From assembly GCF_014638275.1 (NCBI RefSeq), contig NZ_BMFJ01000001.1, forward strand, positions 2,592,338-2,656,337: DNA of 64,000 bases. Direction: 5' to 3'. Under the pieces are notes generated by a model. It ran no database searches and was not told where the DNA came from. It saw nothing but the letters and a program-made list of their open reading frames with translations. Positions 16,636-25,149 of this stretch are shown piece by piece. Each line of letters begins with the position of its first letter. Within the stretch, counting starts at the first letter, position 1. This DNA is from Primorskyibacter flagellatus (GTDB taxonomy: Bacteria; Pseudomonadota; Alphaproteobacteria; Rhodobacterales; Rhodobacteraceae). The position numbers were made by a program, and so were the translations under genes.

Positions 16636-17487
16636 ATGTCTCTCGATACAAGACCCCCTGCGGACACTGCCTATACCGATGTTGACGGCACCCGGATCGC
16701 CTGGCGCAGCCAGGGCGAGGGGCGGCCGCTTCTCATGCTCAACCGGTTCCGCGCCGCGATGGCCGACTGGGATCCTGCACTGATCGACGGGCTTGCGCGC
16801 AATCACCGCGTCATCACCTTCGACAGCGCGGGCGTCGGTGCCAGCGACGGTACGGTGCCCGAGACGCTGGAGGGCGCGGCGGACGTGGCCATGGGCCTGG
16901 CGCGGGCAATCGGGCTTGAGACTCCGCATGCGCTCGGCTGGTCCATGGGCGGGATGACGGCGCAGATCCTCGCGGCGAAATACGGTGACGGGCTTGGCGG
17001 CGTTGTACTGGCGGGCACGACGCCGAGTTTCGCGGTCGATGGCGCCACCCCGGTGCCCGACGAATGGCTGAACGTCGCGACCACCCCCAGCTACACGGTC
17101 GATGACATGCTGTTCCTGTTCTACACCGACACGGACGCGGGCCGGCTGGCCGGTCGATCCTCGCTTGCCCGCATCGGCGGCGGAGACCCGGTGGCCGGGG
17201 CGACACCCAAGACCACCCTGCAGACGATGGCCGGACAGGGTGTTCCCACGCGGAAGTTCTTTGCCGGAGAGGACGGGGCCTTCCGCATGCTGAAGGACAT
17301 CAAGGTGCCGGTTCTTGTTGCCAACGGTGACCGCGACCGGGCCTTTGCGGTCGAGAACTCGGTTGCGCTGGCCAAGGCGATCCCGGGGGCGCAGCTGTCA
17401 ATCTATCCGGACGCGGGCCACGCCTTCCACTTCCAGTACGCGGACAGGTTCGCGGATGAGGTGACGGACTTCCTGAAGGTCGCCTGA
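16636..17487 (+). CDS. alpha/beta hydrolase
   Basis: A 283-residue alpha/beta-hydrolase fold protein. The nucleophile elbow is GWSMGGMTA (Ser near residue 98), the acid is probably the Asp in NGDRDRAFAV and the base is the His in YPDAGHAFHFQ. An oxyanion-type stretch follows beta-3 (LMLNRFRA), although the usual HG is replaced by NR. The substrate is unknown; relatives act on esters, lactones or halides. AAAGGATTCCCC precedes the ATG. It is divergently transcribed from the TetR gene and probably under its control. Confidence 0.85.
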   Translation: MSLDTRPPADTAYTDVDGTRIAWRSQGEGRPLLMLNRFRAAMADWDPALIDGLARNHRVITFDSAGVGASDGTVPETLEGAADVAMGLARAIGLETPHALGWSMGGMTAQILAAKYGDGLGGVVLAGTTPSFAVDGATPVPDEWLNVATTPSYTVDDMLFLFYTDTDAGRLAGRSSLARIGGGDPVAGATPKTTLQTMAGQGVPTRKFFAGEDGAFRMLKDIKVPVLVANGDRDRAFAVENSVALAKAIPGAQLSIYPDAGHAFHFQYADRFADEVTDFLKVA

Positions 17488-17522
17488 GCGGCTGGCGGGG
17501 GCGGGATCCGTCGCGTCCGCCC

Positions 17523-18368
17523 CTACCGCCCCGGAATGTCGCCCCGCTTGGTCCCCGCCCCGGGCCAGCCGTCGATGGCGGCCAGTGCCTCGTCGCTGGT
17601 CTCCACGAAACGAAAAAGGTCGAGGTCCTCGCGCGCGATGGTTCCGGCTTCGGCCAGCGCCTCCCAGTTGATGATCTTCTCCCAGAAGGCGCGGCCGAAC
17701 AGCAGGAAGGGCACGCGCTCCATCCGGCCGGTCTGGATCAGGGTCAGCGCCTCGAACATCTCGTCCAGGGTGCCGAAGCCGCCGGGAAAGACGCAGACGG
17801 CGCGGGCGCGCATCAGGAAGTGCATCTTGCGGATCGCGAAATAGTGGAAGTTGAAGCAGAGCCCCGGCGTCACATAGGCGTTCGGCGCCTGTTCATGCGG
17901 CAGGACGATGTTCAGCCCGATGGACTGGCCGCCCGCGTCGTCGGCGCCGCGGTTGCCGGCCTCCATCACGCCGGGACCGCCGCCGGTGGCGACGACCCAC
18001 TCCTTGCCGTAGGTGGCGAGCGAACGTTCGGTGATGCGCCGGGCGAATTCCCGCGCCTCGTCGTAATAGGTCGACAGCTCCGCCAAGGCTGGGGTCTTCG
18101 CCGAGTCCTTCATCGCCGGTTCCGGGATGCGCGCGCCGCCGAACAGAACGACAGTGGATTCAATCCCCTTCTCGTCCATCACCATCTGCGGTTTCAGCAG
18201 TTCCAGCTGCAGCCGGACGGGGCGCAGTTCCTCGCGAAGCAGGAACTCTCCGTCCGCGAAGGCCAGGCGGTAGGCGGGGGCGCGGGTCTGCGGCGTGTCG
18301 GGCACCTCATGCGCGGTGCGGATGTCCGAATGTGCGTCCCGGAAAGAGGTCTGACGCTCGTCGTTCAT
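17523..18368 (-). CDS. LOG family protein (nucleoside 5'-monophosphate phosphoribohydrolase-like)
   Basis: A 281-residue Rossmann-fold protein of the TIGR00730/LOG superfamily. The signature FPGGFGTLDEMFEALTLIQT is intact and the active-site Arg is supplied by the AIRKMHFLMRAR helix. Known members cleave N6-modified or unmodified AMP to the base and ribose 5-phosphate (cytokinin activation or PpnN-type nucleotidase). Older lysine decarboxylase annotations are wrong. It is longer at the N-terminus (about 90 residues) than plant LOG proteins. AAGGAGCC precedes the ATG. The divergent neighbour is a PLP dehydratase. Confidence 0.85.
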   Translation of the reverse strand: MNDERQTSFRDAHSDIRTAHEVPDTPQTRAPAYRLAFADGEFLLREELRPVRLQLELLKPQMVMDEKGIESTVVLFGGARIPEPAMKDSAKTPALAELSTYYDEAREFARRITERSLATYGKEWVVATGGGPGVMEAGNRGADDAGGQSIGLNIVLPHEQAPNAYVTPGLCFNFHYFAIRKMHFLMRARAVCVFPGGFGTLDEMFEALTLIQTGRMERVPFLLFGRAFWEKIINWEALAEAGTIAREDLDLFRFVETSDEALAAIDGWPGAGTKRGDIPGR

Positions 18369-18439
18369 GGATGGCTCCTTGTGGGGCTTCGCCCCCGACT
18401 ATAGGGTCGGGGACGATAACCTCCAGACATGGTGAGAAA

Positions 18440-19372
18440 ATGACCCAGTGGCGCGACGCAATTGCCGCAGCGGCGGACCGCATTTCCGGACACGCGCGGG
18501 TGACCCCGGCCGGATCGGTGACGATCGACGGGGCCGAGGTGCAGATCAAGTTCGAACAGATGCAGCATACCGGCAGTTTCAAGGTGCGCGGCGCGTTCAA
18601 CTCGCTCCTGTCCCTGCCGATCCCCGACGCGGGCGTCGTCGCGGCGTCCGGCGGGAACCACGGGGCGGCAGTGGCGCATGCGGCGGCGTCGCTCGGCATC
18701 CCGGCGCATATCTTCGTGCCGGAGATGGCCGGACCATCCAAGATCGCCCTGATCGAACGCACCGGCGCGACGCTGCATGTGGTGCCGGGCGCCTATGCGG
18801 ATGCGCTGGCCGCGGCGCGGGCGCATGAGGCCGAGACGGGGGCCGCCCAGATTCATGCCTATGACGCGGAGGCCACCGTCGCCGGTCAGGGCACCCTGAT
18901 GCGGGAGTGGGAAGCGCAGGGGCTGGACGCCGACACGGTGCTGATCGGGGTCGGCGGCGGCGGGCTGGTCGGCGGCGCGCTCGCCTGGACAGGGCGGACG
19001 CGGAAGATCGTCGCCGTGGAACCGGCGCTGTCCTGCTGTCTGCATTCGGCGCTGTCCGCCGGGGAGCCGGTGGATGTGGAGGTCAGTGGAGTCGCTGCCA
19101 ACTCTCTCGGCGCGAAACGGGTCGGGCAGATCTGCTTCGACCTGGCGCGCGATCTCGGGACCTCCGTCACGCTGGTCAGGGATGACGCAATCACCCAAGC
19201 CCAGCTCTGGGCCTGGCAGGAGCTGCGGCAGATGCTGGAACCCGGCGGCGCGGCGGCGCTCGCCGCGCTGCTCTCGGGGGCCTATGCGCCGCAGCCGGGC
19301 GAAAAGGTGGCCGTCCTGCTTTGCGGAGGGAACGTCGCGCCCGATCCGATGACGGCCGGCACTTCGGGCTGA
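18440..19372 (+). CDS. threonine/serine dehydratase-type PLP enzyme
   Basis: A 310-residue fold-type II PLP enzyme. The Schiff-base Lys is in HTGSFKVRGAFN near residue 48, SGGNHGAAVAHAA is the substrate loop and GVGGGGLVGG the phosphate-binding glycine loop. There is no C-terminal ACT/regulatory domain, so it resembles catabolic threonine dehydratase or serine racemase rather than biosynthetic IlvA. It should deaminate threonine and/or serine to the 2-oxo acid. An earlier in-frame start would enter the divergent gene; ATG 18440 with GGTGAG before it is preferred. Confidence 0.88.
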   Translation: MTQWRDAIAAAADRISGHARVTPAGSVTIDGAEVQIKFEQMQHTGSFKVRGAFNSLLSLPIPDAGVVAASGGNHGAAVAHAAASLGIPAHIFVPEMAGPSKIALIERTGATLHVVPGAYADALAAARAHEAETGAAQIHAYDAEATVAGQGTLMREWEAQGLDADTVLIGVGGGGLVGGALAWTGRTRKIVAVEPALSCCLHSALSAGEPVDVEVSGVAANSLGAKRVGQICFDLARDLGTSVTLVRDDAITQAQLWAWQELRQMLEPGGAAALAALLSGAYAPQPGEKVAVLLCGGNVAPDPMTAGTSG

Positions 19373-19442
19373 CGATTGCACGATGCGCCGGGATGGTGTC
19401 TAAGCCCCGGCGACACACGCCACACCAAGGAGGGTCCCGCCC

Positions 19443-20270
19443 ATGTCCAACGCCCAGCTCGAATCCGCCATCGAAGCCGCCTGGGACGCGCGCGACAAGA
19501 TCACGCCCGCCACCACCGGTGAAACCCGCGAGGCGATCGAAGATACGCTGAACGCCCTCGACTCCGGATCGCTGCGCGTGGCCGAACGCGGCGCGGACGG
19601 ACAGTGGAGCGTGAACCAGTGGGCCAAGAAGGCGGTACTGCTCGGCTTCCGCATCAAGGACATGGAAACCCAGTCCGGCGGCCCGCAGGGCGGCGGATGG
19701 TGGGACAAGGTCGACAGCAAGTTCGCGGGCTGGGGCGACAACCAGTGGAAGGCCGCGGGCTTCCGCGCCGTGCCGAACTGCGTGGTGCGCAAGTCGGCCT
19801 ATATCGCGAAGAACGTGGTGCTCATGCCCTCCTTCGTGAACCTCGGCGCCTATGTTGACGAAGGCACGATGGTCGACACCTGGGCGACCGTCGGATCCTG
19901 TGCGCAGATCGGCAAGGGCGTGCACCTGTCGGGCGGTGTCGGGATCGGCGGCGTGCTGGAACCGATGCAGGCCAATCCGACGATCATCGAGGATAACTGC
20001 TTCATCGGCGCCCGGTCCGAGGTGGTCGAGGGCGTGATCGTGCGCGAGGGGTCCGTGCTTGGCATGGGTGTCTTCCTCGGCCAGTCGACCAAGATCGTGA
20101 ACCGCGAAACCGGAGAGGTCATGTACGGCGAAGTGCCACCCTATTCCGTCGTCGTCTCGGGGTCGATGCCGTCGAAGAACGGCGTGAACCTCTACTGCGC
20201 GGTGATCGTGAAGACGGTAGACGCGCAGACACGGTCGAAGACCGGCATCAACGAACTGCTGCGGGACTGA
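19443..20270 (+). CDS. dapD: tetrahydrodipicolinate N-succinyltransferase
   Basis: A 275-residue hexapeptide-repeat acyltransferase of the lysine/diaminopimelate pathway. It transfers succinyl from succinyl-CoA to tetrahydrodipicolinate. Left-handed beta-helix repeats run from about residue 105 to 230 ([56 protein letters not shown]). Length equals the usual 274-276. An AAGGAGGGT ribosome site precedes the ATG. A TRIC-type membrane gene follows 12 bases later, and dapE, which removes the succinyl group two steps later, lies about 5 kb downstream on the same strand. Confidence 0.97.
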   Translation: MSNAQLESAIEAAWDARDKITPATTGETREAIEDTLNALDSGSLRVAERGADGQWSVNQWAKKAVLLGFRIKDMETQSGGPQGGGWWDKVDSKFAGWGDNQWKAAGFRAVPNCVVRKSAYIAKNVVLMPSFVNLGAYVDEGTMVDTWATVGSCAQIGKGVHLSGGVGIGGVLEPMQANPTIIEDNCFIGARSEVVEGVIVREGSVLGMGVFLGQSTKIVNRETGEVMYGEVPPYSVVVSGSMPSKNGVNLYCAVIVKTVDAQTRSKTGINELLRD

Positions 20271-20282
20271 GGCGGCACGGGG

Positions 20283-20906
20283 ATGTCGCCGGACACGCTG
20301 GTCTCCTGGCTCGATCTCCTCGGTACCTTCGTCTTCGGTCTGTCCGGTGCGATGCTGGCGGTGCGGCGTGATCTCGACGTCTTCGGGATCGCGGTGCTCT
20401 CCGTGGCGGCGGCGCTTTCGGGCGGGCTGATCCGCGACATGGCGCTTGGCGCGACGCCGCCCGCCGCGCTCGCCACGTCCTCCTATCTGCTGGCAGCCCT
20501 TGCCGCCGGTGGTGCCGCCATGATCGCCCACCCCCGCATTGAACGGTTCACCAAGCCGGTGATGGTTCTCGACGCGCTCGGTCTCGGGCTGTTTGCCGTC
20601 ACCGGCGCGCGCAAGGCGCTGGATTACGGGCTTGAGCCGCTGCCCGCCGTTGTGCTTGGCGTGCTCTCGGCGGTCGGGGGCGGTGCGGTGCGCGACATCC
20701 TCGTCGCCGAGATCCCGCGCGTGCTGCGGGAGGAGGTCTATGCCCTCGCCGCCCTGCTCGGCGCCGCGATCGTGGTGATCGCCGACCTGGCCGGCCTCGC
20801 CCCGACACCCGCCGCCATGGCCGGGGCCTTCGCGGCGGCGGCGATCCGCATCCTCAGCGTCAGGCTGAACTGGAAAGCCCCGAAGGCACCGCGCCGCCGG
20901 GACTGA
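20283..20906 (+). CDS. TRIC/UPF0126 family membrane protein
   Basis: A 207-residue inner membrane protein with two homologous three-helix units, as in the bacterial trimeric intracellular cation (TRIC) channel family, formerly UPF0126/YicG. Each unit ends in a glycine-rich segment followed by RD: AALSGGLIRDMALG in the first and SAVGGGAVRDILVAE in the second. A K+-conducting channel is known for some members; physiological role here is unknown. It starts 12 bases after dapD and probably shares its transcript. Confidence 0.87.
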   Translation: MSPDTLVSWLDLLGTFVFGLSGAMLAVRRDLDVFGIAVLSVAAALSGGLIRDMALGATPPAALATSSYLLAALAAGGAAMIAHPRIERFTKPVMVLDALGLGLFAVTGARKALDYGLEPLPAVVLGVLSAVGGGAVRDILVAEIPRVLREEVYALAALLGAAIVVIADLAGLAPTPAAMAGAFAAAAIRILSVRLNWKAPKAPRRRD

Positions 20907-20910
20907 TCCG

Positions 20911-20934
20911 TTTCATCTTGCCAGAAATACTCCC
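20911..20934 (+). repeat. dispersed intergenic motif, copy 1
   Basis: The sequence TTTCATCTTGCCAGAAATAC followed by TCCC starts 5 bases after the TRIC gene stop. Similar stretches lie in three other gene-end intergenic gaps (33223-33246, and in reverse at 30236-30259 and 45732-45755). They share the core TTGCC/T..GAAATA/AATATTCC in one orientation. No coding potential or clear hairpin. Confidence 0.5.
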
Positions 20935-20975
20935 CGCGCGGAGCGCATGGCCCGGCATCAGCCGGGCCACACCTT

Positions 20976-22412
20976 TCACTCCGCCGGTTTCTTCATCGCG
21001 TCCGGCCAGGCGGTCGGATCGGTGTCGAGGTCCGGGAACTTCGCAGGATCGAAGACCGGCCGCTTGATTCCCGCCGACAGCTGCGCGCGGTAGTCGTTGA
21101 TGATCCTCAGCGCCACCGGGAACAGCATCATCAGCGCCAGCAGGTTCACCACTGCGAGGATGCCCATCATCGGGTCGGAGAAGGAGAAGACGAAGGTCGC
21201 CCCCGGTGCCACGGCGCCAAGGAAGACGATGCCCATGATCGCCACCCTCAGCACGTTCAGCGCCATCGGATTGTCGGTCATGAAGGCCAGCGCGTTTTCA
21301 CCGAGGTAGTAGTTGTACATGATCGACGAGAAGGAGAAGAGGAAGATCGCCGCCGTCAGGTAGTACTGCGCCCAGGCCCCGACGTGATCGACCATGCTCT
21401 GCTGCGTCAGCGCCACGCCATCAATGCCTTCGGCGCCCGGCTGGTAGACATCGCCAAGCAGGATGATGAAGGCCGTGCAGGAGCAGATGATGATCGTGTC
21501 GATGAAGACCGAAAAGCTCTGCGTGATACCCTGGCTCACCGGATGGCGGACATAGGCCGTTGCCGCGACGTTCGGGGCGGACCCAAGCCCCGCCTCGTTC
21601 GAGAAGAGACCGCGGCGCAGGCCCTGCGCGATGGCCGCGCCCATGCCGCCCGCAACCGCTTCGCGGAAGCCGAAGGCGTTGGCGACGATGTCGATGATGA
21701 CGCCGGGCAGGCTGACGATGTTGATCAGGATGATCAGCAGCGCCATGGCGAGGTAGCCGATCGCCATGACCGGCACGACGATGTCGGCGGCCTTGGCGAT
21801 GCGGTGGATCCCGCCGAAGACGATGAAGCCGGTCAGCAGGGCCAGCACGATCCCGGTCCAGAGCCGCGGTATGGCCAGCGAATCAAGCGCCGCCCCCGCC
21901 ACGGTGTTGCCCTGGAAGGCGTTGAACCCGATCGAGAAGGAGGCGATCAGGCAGACTGCGTAGACCACCGCCAGCCAGCGGTAATTCGCGCCGAGCCCGT
22001 GGATGATCGACCGGGCCGGTCCGCCGCGATAGTCGCCCTCGGGCGTGGTGCGCTTGTAGAGCTGGGCAAGCGTCGCCTCGATCAGCGCGGAACACATGCC
22101 GACCAGCGCGATGGCCCACATCCAGAAGACCGCGCCCGGACCGCCCGCCGTGATCGCCACGGCCACCCCCGCGATGTTGCCGCCGCCGACCCGTCCGCCG
22201 ACCGACACGAACAGCGCGGCGCGGGCGCTGATCTTGTTCGGATCCGCATCGGGGTCGCCTTTCAGCACCCGGAACATGCGTTTGAAGAAGCGGATCTGCA
22301 CGAAGCCGCTGGCAATCGTGAAAAAGACGCCAAGGACCACAAGGAACGGGATCAGCGCCCATCCCCATGTCAGGTCATTGATCGCATTGAAGATGACGTC
22401 GAGAAATCCCAT
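20976..22412 (-). CDS. alanine/glycine:cation symporter (AGCS family)
   Basis: A 478-residue inner membrane transporter with about eleven helices, of the sodium- or proton-coupled alanine/glycine symporter family (AgcS/DagA). Signature regions include ALFVSVGGRVGGGNIAGVAV near residue 70, the GMCSALIEATLAQLYK segment and GLRRGLFSNEAGLGSAPNVA. It takes up alanine and possibly glycine. The short charged C-terminus (DLDTDPTAWPDAMKKPAE) is cytoplasmic. It is a monocistronic unit divergent from the GlsB-type gene. Confidence 0.93.
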   Translation of the reverse strand: MGFLDVIFNAINDLTWGWALIPFLVVLGVFFTIASGFVQIRFFKRMFRVLKGDPDADPNKISARAALFVSVGGRVGGGNIAGVAVAITAGGPGAVFWMWAIALVGMCSALIEATLAQLYKRTTPEGDYRGGPARSIIHGLGANYRWLAVVYAVCLIASFSIGFNAFQGNTVAGAALDSLAIPRLWTGIVLALLTGFIVFGGIHRIAKAADIVVPVMAIGYLAMALLIILINIVSLPGVIIDIVANAFGFREAVAGGMGAAIAQGLRRGLFSNEAGLGSAPNVAATAYVRHPVSQGITQSFSVFIDTIIICSCTAFIILLGDVYQPGAEGIDGVALTQQSMVDHVGAWAQYYLTAAIFLFSFSSIMYNYYLGENALAFMTDNPMALNVLRVAIMGIVFLGAVAPGATFVFSFSDPMMGILAVVNLLALMMLFPVALRIINDYRAQLSAGIKRPVFDPAKFPDLDTDPTAWPDAMKKPAE

Positions 22413-22547
22413 GTCCCTGTTCCTTTTCGAGGCTCCGGTTTTCCGGTTCGCCGTCCACTGGTCGGAAGGCCATGGGCGACAACCTTTACGCTAGTCCCGG
22501 AATTCCCGGTCTGGCAACGGTTTATGCGACCCGACCGTTCTCCTGTC

Positions 22548-22573
22548 GGAACCCGGAGCGGTTGCGCATCGTT
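22548..22573 (+). promoter_or_regulatory. candidate EcfG general stress promoter of the GlsB-type gene
   Basis: GGAAC (22548-22552), exactly 17 bases, then CGTT (22570-22573): a perfect match to the alphaproteobacterial EcfG consensus. It lies 32 bases before the start codon of a stress-type membrane protein gene, a suitable position and target for a general stress promoter. Confidence 0.6.
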
Positions 22574-22605
22574 TTCCGACGAATGGACACAATCGGAGAC
22601 TGAAG

Positions 22606-22860
22606 ATGCAAGGACTTGGATGGATTGCCGCGATCATCGTCGGCGCGCTCGCGGGATGGATCGCGGAAAAGATCATGAAGGCCGATCACGGGCTGCTGAC
22701 GAACATCGTGCTCGGGATCGTCGGCGCGCTGGTGCTGAACTTCATCCTCGTCGCCGTTCTGGGCGTCGGCACGCTTGGCGGCTGGATCGGCCAGCTGATC
22801 ATCGGCGTGATTGGTGCCTGCCTGCTGATCTGGGGCTACCGGGCGATACGCCGGACCTGA
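22606..22860 (+). CDS. GlsB/YeaQ/YmgE family stress membrane protein
   Basis: An 84-residue, very hydrophobic protein with three predicted helices and the glycine-rich pattern of the transglycosylase-associated protein family: IAAIIVGALAGWIAEKIMK, NIVLGIVGALVLNFIL and GGWIGQLIIGVIGACLLIW. The family is induced by general stress in many bacteria; no biochemical activity is established. A perfect EcfG-type promoter lies just upstream. It converges with the rhodanese gene after 15 bases. Confidence 0.9.
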   Translation: MQGLGWIAAIIVGALAGWIAEKIMKADHGLLTNIVLGIVGALVLNFILVAVLGVGTLGGWIGQLIIGVIGACLLIWGYRAIRRT

Positions 22861-22875
22861 GGATCGAGGCCGGAT

Positions 22876-23271
22876 TTAATCTTTCCTGGCGGGCTTCTCT
22901 CCCACGGGGGCGCCCGCCTTTTTCCAGCCACCGAAGCCGTCGGTGATGTGACTGACGTTTTCCAGTCCCATCTCCTGCGCGGTACGCGCCGACAGGGCCG
23001 ACCGCCAGCCCGATGCGCAGTAAAACACAAAACGGTTGCCGGTCTGGAACTGCGGCTTGGCGTAGGGGCTTTCCGGATCTATCCAGAATTCCAGCATGCC
23101 GCGCGGGCAGTGGAAGGCGCCGGGGATCATTCCGTCACGCTCAAGCTCCCTCGGATCGCGCAGGTCTACGAAGGTCACGCCATCCTGGCCGTGCAGGGCC
23201 TTCATCTCCTCTGCCGGGGCGTGGGTGACGACCGCGTTGGCCTCGGCCACCATGTCCTTGATGCGTTTCAT
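22876..23271 (-). CDS. rhodanese-like domain protein
   Basis: A 131-residue single rhodanese domain protein. The active-site loop is FYCASGWRSA with the persulfide-carrying Cys; DLRDPRELERDGMIPGAFHC is the usual CH2A region and ITDGFGGWKKAGAPV the C-terminal block. It is a likely cytoplasmic sulfurtransferase; the sulfur acceptor is unknown. ATG 23271 is preceded by GAGGAGAGCG, better than an upstream Met adding 19 residues. Confidence 0.88.
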   Translation of the reverse strand: MKRIKDMVAEANAVVTHAPAEEMKALHGQDGVTFVDLRDPRELERDGMIPGAFHCPRGMLEFWIDPESPYAKPQFQTGNRFVFYCASGWRSALSARTAQEMGLENVSHITDGFGGWKKAGAPVGEKPARKD

Positions 23272-23418
23272 GTCGCTCTCCTCGTGCTGGTTGGTGGCGA
23301 GAATGGCCCTCGCGGCGGTCATGGGCAAGGGGGGTCGTCTGCACGCCCCCCTTTACTCCGCTCTTTACTCGGCCGACGCGATCTGAGAGCGAGAGCCGGA
23401 CAATCGAGGGGAACCGCC

Positions 23419-23766
23419 ATGAGCAAGGACAGGAAGGAACCGCGCCGGCAGCAGGTCTTTACCCTGCTGGTCGAGGTCGGGCGCGCGAAGGGCGACGGCC
23501 TGCCCGAGGGCAGCACCGGGGCGGCGCTGATGTGCTATGCCAGCGGCGTGGACGAAGCAGAGGCGGTGCGCGAAACGGTGGCGATCCTCAAGCAGGCGGA
23601 GATGGCTCCGCTGGACGTGACCGGTTACGGCACCATCGAAGAACGGCTGGCCGAGGGGCACGACATCCCGGACGAGGAGCGCGAGTTGATGGACCGGGCT
23701 CTGGAAGAGAATGCCGTCATCGTCGCGCAGGTCACCCCCTTCTTCGGCGATCAGCGCGACATCTGA
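23419..23766 (+). CDS. conserved hypothetical protein, unknown function
   Basis: I do not recognise this 115-residue acidic, soluble protein. It begins SKDRKEPRRQQVFTLLVEVG, has a central segment ALMCYASGVDEAEAVRETVA that looks like an alpha/beta unit, and ends in a mixed helical region. The composition and codon use match neighbouring real genes, and CGAGGGGAA lies 6-8 bases before the ATG. No membrane segment or cysteine motif is visible. Its end overlaps the convergent Hint gene by 16 bases. Confidence 0.7.
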   Translation: MSKDRKEPRRQQVFTLLVEVGRAKGDGLPEGSTGAALMCYASGVDEAEAVRETVAILKQAEMAPLDVTGYGTIEERLAEGHDIPDEERELMDRALEENAVIVAQVTPFFGDQRDI

Positions 23767-24848
23767 GCCAGCAGCGCCGCCGCCTCGTAGTCCCTGAGCA
23801 CCGGGAAGGAGGAAGCCGCGTGGTGCGGCAGGGCGCGGCGCGGAATGGCCGACAGCAGGCTGGCCGCATGCGCTTCGGGCGAGCGTCGGAGAGAGCCGAC
23901 GTGCAGGCTCTCCATCTCGCATCCGGCGACGGTCAGCTGTTCCTGTTCCGGCAGAAGCAGCTGATGCCAGATCGCGGTATCGGCGGAATCGACGAAATGC
24001 CCTGTGGTGGTGGACACGAGGTGCCTTGCCGGGACCAGCACCCTTTCGCGGGCATAAAGGTATTCGACGTCGCTGCCGTCGATCACCACCTTCTTGTTCG
24101 CGGCCACGAAGGTATCCGCCGTCAGTCCGAAATAGGGCGCGTGCAACAGCACCGGGCGGAAGGCCCCGCGTGCGGGCAGGCGGGCGCGGATGGTGGCGCG
24201 GACCTCCGTCGGGACGCGGCGGCCCTCGACGTTGCGGGCAAGCACCATGTCGCCGGGCCGGATCCGGTCGGTGCGCACCAGACCCTGCGGCGTTTCGATC
24301 AGCGCGTTTGCCGCCAGCGCAGGCCGGGGGCCGACCGCGTGCAGGCGGTTGGAGACGGCGAGGTGGTTCACCTCCTCCCCCCAGTGTCCGGCGACCGGAG
24401 AGAGCGCGGCGAGGCAGAGCGCGTCGCGCGGCGGGCGGAAGGGGCCGGGAATGTCGCACCAGAGGGGGGAGGCATCGATATCCGGCGCCTCGACCCAGAG
24501 CCGTGCGAGTGCGGTGGCAGCGTCCCAGGTCACGGAGATGCGCAGGATTGGCGTCCGGGACAGGCGGGCGATGTCGACGCGGGCCTCGCGCGCGCCCTCG
24601 GCTGTGTCGAGCGTCAGCAGGATGGTCGCACCCGGCAGGTGCCGGACCGACATGTCGAAACCGGGGGCCTCGATCCGCAGAAGCACCGTCTCCCGGTCGG
24701 GGAGCGCGGCGTAAAGCTCCGTCATCAGGGTACCGGTCGTCAGGACGGGCGACAGATGCGCGGCGCGGGCGAGGGCTTCGCCGATATCCGCCTCCGTCGG
24801 CGGGCGGGTGCGGACGGGGCGCAGGGGGGACACGGCGAACCAGCCCAA
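23751..24848 (-). CDS. Hint domain-like protein lacking catalytic residues
   Basis: A 365-residue protein with an N-terminal region of about 165 residues and a C-terminal Hint-type fold. Alignment with the first Hint protein of this window (10337-11350) shows loss of the active residues. The nucleophile Cys is Ala177 (ALAANALIETPQG against CFAPNARIETPRG), SPQHRV is replaced by AANKKV, and HEVL by EQLT. The scaffold (IETPQGLVRTDRIRPGDMVL, ERVLVPARHL, MESLHVG) is intact. It therefore probably has a structural or binding role. TTG start, uncertain; an internal start is possible. Confidence 0.7.
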   Translation of the reverse strand: MGWFAVSPLRPVRTRPPTEADIGEALARAAHLSPVLTTGTLMTELYAALPDRETVLLRIEAPGFDMSVRHLPGATILLTLDTAEGAREARVDIARLSRTPILRISVTWDAATALARLWVEAPDIDASPLWCDIPGPFRPPRDALCLAALSPVAGHWGEEVNHLAVSNRLHAVGPRPALAANALIETPQGLVRTDRIRPGDMVLARNVEGRRVPTEVRATIRARLPARGAFRPVLLHAPYFGLTADTFVAANKKVVIDGSDVEYLYARERVLVPARHLVSTTTGHFVDSADTAIWHQLLLPEQEQLTVAGCEMESLHVGSLRRSPEAHAASLLSAIPRRALPHHAASSFPVLRDYEAAALLAQMSR

Positions 24849-25149
24849 GCCTCAGCCCCCGGCCCGGCAGCGGGGCAGGCAAAGCCTCTGGCCGCGCTGC
24901 ATCTGCATACGTCGGTCCGTCACGTTATCTTCCGATCTTCTACCCATTGGCCCGCCGCGGGTTTTCCCGTCGGGGGCAGGCACCGGACCGGTCTGCGCCA
25001 GCCTGTGCCTTCGGGAATCGTGGCCAGCCGGCAGCGTGGGGTCAAGATCGGGTTTGAGTCAGCCGTGAACCGGCAGAGAGCTGCCCGGCGTTTGCGCTTT
25101 CCCGCGCGGCGGGCTAGCCAAGGGCAGCCCTGCCTTAGGAGAGACGCCC
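24849..25149. other. intergenic region between divergent Hint-like gene and dapE
   Basis: About 300 bases without a supported gene. It should hold the promoters of both flanking genes. I see no convincing promoter box, terminator or repeat; a short GGCAG..CTGCC-type symmetry before dapE (around 25090-25130) is too weak to call. Confidence 0.5.

Noticed and set aside
21384..22946. 520-codon + strand open frame opposite the alanine symporter
   Set aside because: Antisense shadow of a well conserved membrane protein; its Arg/Asp-rich product has no membrane or domain pattern.
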